NCBI RefSeq assembly: GCF_050587365.1
Contig: NZ_JBOBFV010000003.1
Span: 248,001-312,000 of the forward strand
Direction of reading: 5' to 3'
DNA length: 64,000 bases
Origin: Plantibacter auratus
Lineage (GTDB): Bacteria; Actinomycetota; Actinomycetes; Actinomycetales; Microbacteriaceae
The notes below the pieces were generated by a model. That model searched no databases. It worked only from the letters and a program-made list of their open reading frames with translations, and had not been told where the DNA came from. Position 1 is the stretch's first letter. Every line of letters begins with the position of its first letter. The translations under genes and the position numbers were made by a program. Of this stretch, positions 33,880-43,429 are shown one piece after another.

Positions 33880-34215
33880 TCAGTTGGCTGCGCGGTAGGC
33901 GTCCTGGACCGCCTGGGGGATGCGTCCGCGCGACGACACGGCGTGCCCGTTCTTCGCGGCCCACTCGCGGATCGCGGCGAGGTTCTCGGCGCTGTTGCGG
34001 GTGCTGGTGCTCGAGGTGCGGCGCCCACGCTTGACCGGGCGTCCGGCTCCGATGTAGGGCTTCAGCGACTCGCGGAGGTTCTTCGCATTGTCTGCCCCGA
34101 GATCGATCTCGTATTCGGTTCCGTCGATCGCGAACCGGACGGTCTCTCCTGCACCGGAAGCGAGTTCGCTGCCGTCGAGATCGTCGATGTATGTGGTGAT
34201 GACTTTCTGAGCCAT
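33880..34215 (-). CDS. lsr2: Nucleoid-associated xenogeneic silencer Lsr2
   Basis: 111 aa. N-terminal oligomerisation domain (1-60: MAQKVITTYIDDLDGSE, VRFAIDGTEYEIDL), a basic linker (60-73) and a C-terminal DNA-binding domain whose SSRGRIP (94-100) contains the AT-hook-like RGR that reads the minor groove of AT-rich DNA. It silences foreign and AT-rich genes. AGGAGG lies about 7 nt before the ATG. The 200 bp upstream are strikingly AT-rich for this genome and hold three phased ATGCAT sites, a likely self-silencing region. Confidence 0.96.
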   Translation of the reverse strand: MAQKVITTYIDDLDGSELASGAGETVRFAIDGTEYEIDLGADNAKNLRESLKPYIGAGRPVKRGRRTSSTSTRNSAENLAAIREWAAKNGHAVSSRGRIPQAVQDAYRAAN

Positions 34216-34260
34216 GGGGGTCCTCCTGAAGATATCCGTGGTGGGTCCGACGGTTATCCG

Positions 34261-34266
34261 ATCATA
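34261..34266 (-). promoter_or_regulatory. -10 element of lsr2
   Basis: TATGAT on the minus strand, 45 bp before the lsr2 ATG. No good -35 was found. Confidence 0.45.
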
Positions 34267-34334
34267 TCGAACACCACCAAGCGAATTTGAATACCGACAC
34301 GATACCGGAGTAATTCACTACCCAACGGATAGCG

Positions 34335-34381
34335 ATGCATCGGAGAAGAATGCAGATGCATATATCGGCTAGCCAATGCAT
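34335..34381. repeat. Three phased ATGCAT palindromes upstream of lsr2
   Basis: ATGCAT at 34335-34340, 34356-34361 and 34376-34381, spaced 21 and 20 bp (two helical turns). Each is followed within a few bases by TCGG. Confidence 0.65.
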
Positions 34382-34423
34382 ATTCGGTTGATCACCCAAT
34401 TGTATTGAGTGAATCTGTCGAGA

Positions 34424-35689
34424 CTATTCCGCTCGGCGTGACCGACTCCGCGCACGACGCCCGCGTGCTCCACCCGCCGAGCGCCGCGAGCGGTCGCGCA
34501 CCGGCGCCGGCTCCTGGTCGAGGAGGGTGGACACGAACCGCCGCAACGCGACGGGCAGCGCCCCGCGCGGGGCCTGGTCGCGGAGGCTCCTCCCCGCGAT
34601 CACCGCGGCGTCCACCACCCGCTGGTCCTCCGGCAGGAGCGCGGCCGCCTCGATCCCGCCGAAGCGGGAGAGCGTGGACGCCAACTGACCGGCCGGGCCG
34701 GTACCGAGCGCGACGCCACGCAGCCGGTTCACCACCACCGAGATGCGCGACGGGTCGACGAGTTCGACGAGTTCCGCGTGGCCGCGGAGCAACCTCGTGA
34801 CCCCGACCGGGTCTGCCGCACCGACCTCGACCACCCGGTCTGCGGACCCGAGGACGGCGAACGCCGCGCCGTTCCGTCTGGGCGCGAACAGGTCGCTCGA
34901 GATCTCCTCGTCCGCCTCCAGGCAGAACGCCGTGTCGATCACGATGTCGTCCATCCACGCCCGGCACCGTTCGATGGTCGTCGCGACGCGTTCCGTCGAC
35001 AGTTCCGTCCAGCGTGCCGCGCGCGAGATGCCGGTCAGGACCCGGAACGCGCCGGACGGCGACGGATGGACTACCGCGATCCGCTCGAGCTGCTCGATGT
35101 CGAGCGCCCCACTTCCGGCCAGTCGGCAGGCCGCGGCGAACCCGGGTGCCTCGTCGAGGAGGCCGAGCATGGCCGCGACGGATGACCCGTAGGTGTCCGC
35201 ATCGATGAGGACGACCCGGCGGCCGCGCGCAGCGAGCTCACTGGCGATGCCTGCGGCGACGGTGGTCGTGCCGGGCGACCCGGCCGCACCCCACACGGCG
35301 ATGACCCGCCCTGCGGCCTGGGCGACCGGACGAGGGCTGTCGCCGCCGAGGTCGAGCGGCGCGATGCTCCGATCGAGCTCCTCGGGATCGACCGGCAGGA
35401 GGACGATGTCGACGAGACCGAGCCCAGCCGCATGGCGCCGTTCGGACTCGCCGGACGCGAGCGCCACGACCCTCGTGCCCACGCGGTCCGCGAGGTCGAT
35501 GAGTTCGGCGCGCAGGCGGTCGGTCCCGGGTGACACGAGCAGCACGTCGACGGGCGTACCGGCGCCGACGCGCTCCTCGAGTTCGGCGCCGTCGTGACAG
35601 CGCCAGGCGACGCGGTGTCCGAGGTCGAGCATCGTCGCGAGGATCTCACCCTCGACCCGTGGATCGAGGGCGAGTCCGACGCGCAGCAT
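34424..35689 (-). CDS. CpaE/MinD-like P-loop protein with degenerate Walker A
   Basis: 421 aa. Residues 1-115 form a receiver-like domain without clear phosphorylation residues, then a ParA/MinD/CpaE fold: WGAAGSPGTTTVAAGIASEL (133-152) in the Walker A place, RRVVLIDADTYGSSVAAMLGL, VIDTAF in the Walker B region. The P-loop lacks both the signature and the catalytic lysine of MinD-type ATPases (Ala and Thr instead), so ATP hydrolysis is doubtful. The C-terminus is a basic Arg/Ser tail. CpaE proteins place Flp-pilus machinery, but no CpaF/TadB/TadC genes follow here. Its ATG shares one base with the stop of the SAF gene (TGATG). Confidence 0.82.
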   Translation of the reverse strand: MLRVGLALDPRVEGEILATMLDLGHRVAWRCHDGAELEERVGAGTPVDVLLVSPGTDRLRAELIDLADRVGTRVVALASGESERRHAAGLGLVDIVLLPVDPEELDRSIAPLDLGGDSPRPVAQAAGRVIAVWGAAGSPGTTTVAAGIASELAARGRRVVLIDADTYGSSVAAMLGLLDEAPGFAAACRLAGSGALDIEQLERIAVVHPSPSGAFRVLTGISRAARWTELSTERVATTIERCRAWMDDIVIDTAFCLEADEEISSDLFAPRRNGAAFAVLGSADRVVEVGAADPVGVTRLLRGHAELVELVDPSRISVVVNRLRGVALGTGPAGQLASTLSRFGGIEAAALLPEDQRVVDAAVIAGRSLRDQAPRGALPVALRRFVSTLLDQEPAPVRDRSRRSAGGARGRRARSRSRRAE

Positions 35690-36411
35690 CAGCGTTCGCC
35701 GGGCTCGGTGGGGACCACGGACAGCAGGTGCGCCGCCGCCGTCGCCGAGAGCACCGTCGCGACGGCGGAGCGCGGGACCGCGAGCTCGAGGGCGACCGAA
35801 CCACGGCCCGACAGGAGCCCTTCGTCCTCGCCGACCCGGACGACGGTCGCGGCCGAGACCAGCACCTCCGGGACACCGTACCCGTCGCCGTCCGGCGCGG
35901 CCGCCCAGAGGTCGACGACGGTCCCCGGCACGATGTCGGCGCCGAGCCGTCCGGCCGGTTCGACGACGAGCGTGGTCACGCCGACGGCGCTCGCCTCGCC
36001 GAGCGCGTCGAGCGGCACGAGCTCCCCCGCTGCGATCGTCCGCGTGACGACGATCCCCGGCGGCGGTGCCGCTCCAGCTCCGAGGTACCCGCCCTCGACC
36101 GATCCCAGACGTGCGTCGATCACCTGGAGTGAGGAGCGGTCGAGCCGCGTTCCGGGCGTCAGCGTCTCGGACGCCGCATACACCGGGGCCGTCCGGCTCG
36201 AGGTCGTGACGAGCCACCACACTCCCAGGATCGACGCGACCACCAGCATGAGGCCCACCAGGAAGCGTGGGTCCACCCAGATGCGCGACCGGGACACCTG
36301 CCGTCCACCGACACCATGACGCAGTCCGGCGAGACGGTCGGTCATCCGCTCCCCGCCGTCGATTCGCGCTCCTCCCGACTCCGATCCGTGTCCCCGCTCG
36401 CTTCCCCGCAC
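35689..36411 (-). CDS. SAF-domain membrane protein (CpaB/RcpC-like)
   Basis: About 240 aa. A basic N-terminal tail, one membrane helix (FLVGLMLVVASILGVWWLV), then an extracytoplasmic SAF domain (SETLTPGTRLDRSSLQVIDA, VVTRTIAAGELVPLDAL) as in Flp pilus assembly protein CpaB. The GTG at 36411 has AAGGAGGAG 5 nt upstream; ATG at 36345 (MTDRLAG) with GGGAG is a reasonable alternative. It is coupled to the CpaE-like gene, so the pair may form a reduced membrane-anchored module. Function here is unknown. Confidence 0.78.
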   Translation of the reverse strand: MRGSERGHGSESGGARIDGGERMTDRLAGLRHGVGGRQVSRSRIWVDPRFLVGLMLVVASILGVWWLVTTSSRTAPVYAASETLTPGTRLDRSSLQVIDARLGSVEGGYLGAGAAPPPGIVVTRTIAAGELVPLDALGEASAVGVTTLVVEPAGRLGADIVPGTVVDLWAAAPDGDGYGVPEVLVSAATVVRVGEDEGLLSGRGSVALELAVPRSAVATVLSATAAAHLLSVVPTEPGER

Positions 36412-36486
36412 CGTCTCCTCCTTCATGGGCACCCCGTGCGCCGCCTCCGGTCCCATGCTGCCCGGGCTCCGGACATCGCGCCGAAG

Positions 36487-36495
36487 TTATCCACA
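36487..36495 (+). other. DnaA-box-like 9-mer
   Basis: TTATCCACA matches the DnaA box consensus TTATNCACA. Only one perfect copy was seen, between the SAF gene and the HTH gene, so it is not an origin; it may titrate DnaA or be chance. Confidence 0.35.
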
Positions 36496-36522
36496 GCCCG
36501 GCGGACGCCGCCCGCGCGAGAG

Positions 36523-36528
36523 GATAAT
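36523..36528 (+). promoter_or_regulatory. -10 element of the HTH protein gene
   Basis: GATAAT, 6 nt before the ATG at 36535. Confidence 0.45.
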
Positions 36529-36534
36529 CGAGGA

Positions 36535-36831
36535 ATGGAATCGCAGCGCGATGCGGCCCCGCTCGGTCGCTTCCTCACCGTCGCCGACACGGCCGAGGTC
36601 TTGAACGTCTCCGCCCAGCACGTGGCCGAGCTCATCTCGAGCGGTGAGCTGCCCGCCATCCGAATCGGGCGCAGCGGACCGTGGCGCATCGAGTTCCCCG
36701 CACTCGAAGCATTCATCAGCGGTCAGTACGAGGAGGCACGTCGTGCAGGCCTCTGGCACCAGGCCCAGCTCACCGAACTCGCCGAGTTCACCGGCGCCCC
36801 GATGCTCCGGCCCGTGCCGCCCCTCGGCTGA
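36535..36831 (+). CDS. Small MerR/excisionase-type HTH DNA-binding protein
   Basis: 98 aa. A winged helix-turn-helix of the excisionase/MerR class covers about 12-65 (FLTVADTAEVLNVSAQHVAE, LPAIRIGRSGPWRIEFPALE), followed by a short helical tail. Such proteins are common actinobacterial chromosomal regulators (BldC-like) and do not imply a prophage; no integrase or attachment site is nearby. It is divergent from the SAF/CpaE-like pair and may control it. GATAAT 6 nt before the ATG suggests a leaderless mRNA, though AGAGGA also lies 9 nt upstream. Confidence 0.82.
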   Translation: MESQRDAAPLGRFLTVADTAEVLNVSAQHVAELISSGELPAIRIGRSGPWRIEFPALEAFISGQYEEARRAGLWHQAQLTELAEFTGAPMLRPVPPLG

Positions 36832-36863
36832 GCCCGGTTCCGACAGTCGACCGACGAAACGCC

Positions 36864-37454
36864 TCAGGCAGCACGCTCGACGATGACGACCTCCGCGAGC
36901 ACGATGATGCGGATCTGCTCGACGCTCCGGCTGCGGCGCGCCGACCCTGGCTCGTGGACGGCCAGATCCAGATGGTCGCGGCCCACCCGGTCGACCGTGC
37001 CCGTCCAACTCCCCGTCCGGGTCCGTACGACCACTGCAGCACGACGTCGACACAGATCACGGAGCAGGAACGAGACGGTCAGGCGGTCGAGCAGTCGCGG
37101 TTCGCGGACCACGACGTCGTCGAGACTCCAATCGATCTGGGTCTGCGTCATGGCGACCGCCGCGATGGCATCGAGCGGGACGACGACCTCCCGGCCGCCC
37201 GGGGTACCGGATTCGGCCTGGATCCAGTCCTTGCCGATGCTCCGGACCCGCAGCCGCCAGGTCGTCCCGTCGACGAGTTCGACGACGAGCGGTCCTGGTG
37301 CGTCGGCGTCGCCGCAGAGGGCGACCAGCCGCTCGCGGAGCGTGAGACGCCCACGCCGAAGCCGCTCGGCCTCGATGCGGACGGCGTCGTCGTCGACGGC
37401 GAGCTCGTCGTCGAGCTGACCGGCGAGATCGTCGAACAGGCTGTCCCAACGCAT
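36864..37454 (-). CDS. Conserved hypothetical actinobacterial protein
   Basis: 196 aa, no named family. Starts MRWDSLFDDLAGQLDDELA, an acidic helix, followed by two similar strand-rich halves (about 50-110 and 130-190: PLVVELVDGTTWRLRVRSIG and AVVVRTRTGSWTGTVDRVG), which look like a duplicated small barrel. No signal or membrane segment. A TACCGT hexamer 6 nt before the ATG suggests a leaderless transcript. It is divergent from the Rv3235-family gene. Confidence 0.75.
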   Translation of the reverse strand: MRWDSLFDDLAGQLDDELAVDDDAVRIEAERLRRGRLTLRERLVALCGDADAPGPLVVELVDGTTWRLRVRSIGKDWIQAESGTPGGREVVVPLDAIAAVAMTQTQIDWSLDDVVVREPRLLDRLTVSFLLRDLCRRRAAVVVRTRTGSWTGTVDRVGRDHLDLAVHEPGSARRSRSVEQIRIIVLAEVVIVERAA

Positions 37455-37460
37455 ACGCCG

Positions 37461-37466
37461 ACGGTA
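37461..37466 (-). promoter_or_regulatory. -10 element of the 36864-37454 gene
   Basis: TACCGT on the minus strand, 6 nt before the ATG. Confidence 0.4.
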
Positions 37467-37529
37467 GTGCGCAGAGGGCGGGGGCGTCCTGCGTTCTCCA
37501 CAGACCCCTGGTCCTGGACCCCAGGGAAC

Positions 37530-37553
37530 TGACATGATGAGTGTGACATGTCA
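37530..37553. promoter_or_regulatory. TGACATG repeats in a divergent promoter region
   Basis: TGACATG occurs at 37530-37536 and 37544-37550 (14 bp apart); the second copy is part of the perfect palindrome TGACATGTCA (37544-37553). Candidate operator 50-70 bp upstream of the Rv3235-family start. Confidence 0.35.
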
Positions 37554-37601
37554 GATTCTGGTCGCCCGACTCGTGGCGCCCGCTCACCCCTCGGAGGCCC
37601 C

Positions 37602-38102
37602 ATGAGCACCGTTGCCCGGCACGACGACGACGAGCCCGGAGCACGCACGGCTCGCCTCCGGCCGGCGCCTCCGCTCCCCGAGCGACGCACGCCGGAGATG
37701 CGGGCGGCGGCGCGCGCCGGCGCTGACGACTACTTCGCGCCGCAGCCGGCGCCCCGAGCCGAACTCCCTGATCCGCGACCACTGCTCGAGAACCTCACGC
37801 GGAGCGTGATCGAGGTGATCGCCGGAGCCCGCGACCTCACACAGCTCGCGCGGTGGATCACCGCCGACGTGCACACCGTCCTGCTGAAGCGCGTGATCCT
37901 CGCCGAACGGGCACGACGCGTCCGCGGCGTCCCGGGCACCGTCCCGGTCGTCTCCATCGGCACCGTGACCGTCTCCGAGCCACGCGACGGCGTCGTCGAG
38001 TCCGTGGTCATCGTCCACGGACGAGCACGGTCCCGAGCCGTGGCCATCCGGCTGGAGGGCTTGGACGGCCGCTGGCGGGCGACCTCGGTGAGCGTGCTCT
38101 GA
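37602..38102 (+). CDS. Rv3235 family protein
   Basis: 166 aa. A charged, probably disordered N-terminus (1-55) precedes a compact SnoaL-like/Rv3235 domain: LPDPRPLLENLTRSVIEVIA, LARWITADVHTVLLKRVILA, VSIGTVTVSEPRDGVVESVV, VAIRLEGLDGRWRATSVSVL. The family has no proven function but almost always lies next to secA, as here. The ATG at 37602 has GGAGG 5 nt upstream; the frame is open for 18 further codons upstream, without a good start. Confidence 0.87.
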   Translation: MSTVARHDDDEPGARTARLRPAPPLPERRTPEMRAAARAGADDYFAPQPAPRAELPDPRPLLENLTRSVIEVIAGARDLTQLARWITADVHTVLLKRVILAERARRVRGVPGTVPVVSIGTVTVSEPRDGVVESVVIVHGRARSRAVAIRLEGLDGRWRATSVSVL

Positions 38103-38134
38103 CCGCCGCTGCACATCCGCCCGCAACCGACAGA

Positions 38135-38181
38135 CGGGAGCCCTCCGAACCGATGTCACCATGGTCCGGAGGGCTCCCGTT
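38135..38181. terminator. Bidirectional terminator between the Rv3235-family gene and secA
   Basis: Perfect 14-bp arms ACGGGAGCCCTCCG and CGGAGGGCTCCCGT with a 19-nt loop, followed by TTCGTT. Confidence 0.75.
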
Positions 38182-38196
38182 CGTTCCGGCGTGGGC

Positions 38197-41025
<2,829 letters not shown>

Positions 41026-41208
41026 GAATTGCTCTCCATTACGTGTTCCTGATCTCCGTCCTGGTCGACTGACCGGGACGGACGGGGTGCACCAGAACGG
41101 GGCAGTCCTCTGAACATGTTAGCGGGGAGTCCCTTGAGTGGACGCTGTGTATCGAGGGGCGGACGGATGTCGACGGAGCGCCGCCGCAGCGCGGGACGGA
41201 CGGGTCAC

Positions 41209-41235
41209 TAGGCTGGCGACACCTACGGCGTAGGT
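41209..41235 (+). promoter_or_regulatory. PadR promoter with operator at the transcription start
   Basis: TAGGCT (41209-41214) is a likely -10. The perfect palindrome ACCTAC-GGC-GTAGGT (41221-41235) begins at the predicted transcription start, ideal for autorepression by the PadR protein. Confidence 0.55.
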
Positions 41236-41251
41236 ATTTCATGGAGGTTCG

Positions 41252-41872
41252 ATGTCGGTCAAGCACGGTCTGCTCGCGATCCTCGCGCTCGGCGACGACT
41301 ACGGGTACCGTCTGCGCGGTGAGTTCGACCGGCGGACGACACCCGACACACCGCTCAACGTCGGCCAGGCCTATGCGACCCTCGATCGTCTCGAGCGGGA
41401 CAGGCTCGTCGAGCGGGCCGCCGTGGATGCGCAGGGGCATGTCTTCTACCGCATCACCGCCGACGGGCGCGACGTCCTCGAACGCTGGTGGGCGACACCC
41501 GTCGCGGCCAGCGCTTCGCGAGACGAACTCCCGAACAAGGTCGCCCTCGCGGCGTCACTCGACGGCGTCGACGTGTTCGGGGTCATCGCCGTCCAACGCG
41601 CGTGGGCGCTCGATCTCGTGCAGCAGCTCGACGAGGATCTGTCGACGCTCCCCCCGACGCCGCAGGGTGACATCGCGTGGATCGGGCTCGAAGCCAGACG
41701 GCGACGCTCCCTGGCCGAGCTCGACTGGCTCGAGGTGACCTCGGCACGCCTGCGGGTACACGACGCCGTCTTCGACGTCGCCACCGACATGCCACGACGC
41801 GGCCGCCCGGCGAACCGGGCGACCGCGTCAATCGGGGTGCAGGACGCTAGTTCGAGCCGTCCTCGAGGCTGA
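41252..41872 (+). CDS. PadR family transcriptional regulator
   Basis: 206 aa. N-terminal winged helix (MSVKHGLLAILALGDDYGYR, VGQAYATLDRLERDRLVER, VFYRITADGRDVLERWW) and a C-terminal helical dimerisation domain (about 90-175). GGAGG lies 5 nt before the ATG. PadR genes of this type usually sit beside an ABC or MFS exporter; here the next gene is hpf on the other strand, so the regulated transporter, if any, is elsewhere. The last 26 bases overlap the 3' end of hpf. Confidence 0.92.
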   Translation: MSVKHGLLAILALGDDYGYRLRGEFDRRTTPDTPLNVGQAYATLDRLERDRLVERAAVDAQGHVFYRITADGRDVLERWWATPVAASASRDELPNKVALAASLDGVDVFGVIAVQRAWALDLVQQLDEDLSTLPPTPQGDIAWIGLEARRRRSLAELDWLEVTSARLRVHDAVFDVATDMPRRGRPANRATASIGVQDASSSRPRG

Positions 41873-42491
41873 TCACGCCGTAGTCCCAGCCCTTGCGGCG
41901 GTACACGACGCTCGCCCGCTCCGACGAGGCGTCGATGAACAGGAAGAAGTCGTGGCCGACGAGTTCCATGCGGTCGACGGCGTCCTCGACGCTCATCCAC
42001 TCCGCGGGGAACTCCTTCGTGCGGATGACGACGGGCGAGTACGCCTCCTGCTCCTCGTCCTCGTGGGTCAGCGTCGCGACGCTGCCGGTCGCGACCTGCT
42101 CGAGCAGCTCCGGCGCGGCAGGAGTGATGTCGACGCCGCTGAACCCCTCGCTGCTGGCGGCGTGCAGGGAGGTGCGGTGCTTGCCGCGGTGCTCCTTCTT
42201 GCGGTCCTTCGAGCGGCGGACGCGCTCGAGCATCCGCGCGATCGCGAGATCGAAGGCCACGTACTTGTCGGAGCCGGTCGACTCCGCACGGACCAATGGT
42301 CCGGGGCCGACGAGCGTCAGCTCGACGCGGTCCTCGCCCTTGCGTCCGTTGGCGTCGTGATGGCGGGACACCTTGATGTCGAGCGACTGCGCCTGCTCGA
42401 CCAGATGGGCGACCTTCTCCGCCTTCTCGGTCGCGTACTCGCGGAACCGATCGGTGATGCCGAGTCCAAGTCCGACGATGTTGATATCCAC
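41847..42491 (-). CDS. hpf: Long-form ribosome hibernation promoting factor
   Basis: 214 aa. N-terminal HPF domain (about 1-110: DINIVGLGLGITDRFREYAT, KVSRHHDANG, YVAFDLAIARMLERVRRSKD) that binds the 30S decoding region, a linker, and the C-terminal dimerisation domain (about 155-210: VVIRTKEFPAEWMSVEDAV, HDFFLFIDASSERASVVYRR, YGVISL) that joins ribosomes into 100S particles. The GTG at 42491 has AGGAGG 6 nt upstream, so the longer open frame is not used. The 3' end overlaps convergent padR by 26 bp with no terminator between. Confidence 0.95.
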   Translation of the reverse strand: MDINIVGLGLGITDRFREYATEKAEKVAHLVEQAQSLDIKVSRHHDANGRKGEDRVELTLVGPGPLVRAESTGSDKYVAFDLAIARMLERVRRSKDRKKEHRGKHRTSLHAASSEGFSGVDITPAAPELLEQVATGSVATLTHEDEEQEAYSPVVIRTKEFPAEWMSVEDAVDRMELVGHDFFLFIDASSERASVVYRRKGWDYGVISLEDGSN

Positions 42492-42632
42492 GTTCGACCT
42501 CCTCATCCGGCTGACCACCCGGTCCCGGGCGGTCCTTTCACGCCGTTCTGCAACCGTAGTGCCCGAGCCTGCGGAAGTCATCAGCGGTGTTCAGGGAACG
42601 TTCATCTTCCGGCCTCGTGACCCGCCGTCCGT

Positions 42633-43337
42633 TCACGGTCCGACCCTGGCGAGGGCCACGACACCGACGACGAGGCCACCGCCGTCGTGCATCGCCCGGA
42701 CCGCTTCCCCGACGGTGGCGCCCGTCGTGACGACGTCCTCCACGAGCAGGAAGCGGCGCCCGTCGAGCCGCCGTGGCGCGACCAGGGCATCGGCGAGGTT
42801 CTCGAGACGCTCCGCCCGGCCGAAGTCCCGCTGGTCGGCGGGCTCCCGCGCCCATCGCAGCGGGCGCGACGGTCTGGCGCCGAGCCGGCGCACGAGCTGC
42901 TCCACCGGGTGGAAGCCCCGATCGCGGGCGGCGCGTCGTCTGGCCGGGATCGTCGCGATCTCCGGCGAGACGCCGCCCATCGCCCGGCTCGCCTCGAGCA
43001 CGGCGGACCGGAACGCCGGTTCGAGTGCGGCGGCCAGCGGTCGGACGAGGCCGGTCCGGGCATCCTCCTTGTAGGCGAGGAGGATGGCGCCGACGAACTC
43101 GTCGTAGCGACGGGCGGCGAGACCGGGGGTACCGTCCGCACCGTTCCACCGCACGAGTAGGGCGTCGTCGTCGGGGGCCGCCGGTCGGACCAGACGCCCG
43201 CGGCAGTCGTCGCACAGCCCGCGGTCCGGCGCACCGCATCCGGCGCACGTGACCGGGACCACGAGGGCCCATGCGTCCAGGCAGGCCCCGCGGGCATGAG
43301 CGAGGGGCGTGCTTCGACTCGACGAGGATCGCATCAT
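42633..43337 (-). CDS. ComF family phosphoribosyltransferase-like protein
   Basis: 234 aa. An N-terminal zinc knuckle (CAGC and CDDC) and a type I PRTase domain with the PRPP loop RFLLVEDVVTTGATVGEA. The FHPVEQLVRRLG and AYKEDARTG stretches are typical. In naturally competent species ComFC helps import DNA; in actinobacteria the role is unknown. It is conserved between hpf and lpqB. Two adjacent ATGs (43337, 43334) lack a ribosome binding site, so the start is uncertain. Gaps of 141 bp to hpf and 92 bp to lpqB. Confidence 0.9.
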   Translation of the reverse strand: MMRSSSSRSTPLAHARGACLDAWALVVPVTCAGCGAPDRGLCDDCRGRLVRPAAPDDDALLVRWNGADGTPGLAARRYDEFVGAILLAYKEDARTGLVRPLAAALEPAFRSAVLEASRAMGGVSPEIATIPARRRAARDRGFHPVEQLVRRLGARPSRPLRWAREPADQRDFGRAERLENLADALVAPRRLDGRRFLLVEDVVTTGATVGEAVRAMHDGGGLVVGVVALARVGP

Positions 43338-43429
43338 CCGATGGTCGCGCCCACGCGGCGCGTCCGGTGGCGCATCGTCCGAGACGCGGACGGCTCCGGC
43401 ACTCCGAACGCGCTGTGGAGCGCGTTCAC

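Larger units (their letters stand above)
34216..34423. promoter_or_regulatory. AT-rich control region of lsr2
   Basis: A 208-bp gap much richer in A/T than all its surroundings. It contains the TATGAT -10 (34261-34266), three ATGCAT palindromes and a GGATAACC near the start of lsr2. No coding frame seen. Confidence 0.6.

Noticed and set aside
36535..36831. Prophage remnant suggested by the excisionase-like HTH gene
   Set aside because: No integrase, tRNA, attachment repeats or phage genes nearby; this HTH family is widespread in actinobacterial chromosomes.
42492..42581. Longer N-terminus for hpf
   Set aside because: AGGAGG is placed correctly for the GTG at 42491, where the conserved HPF domain begins.
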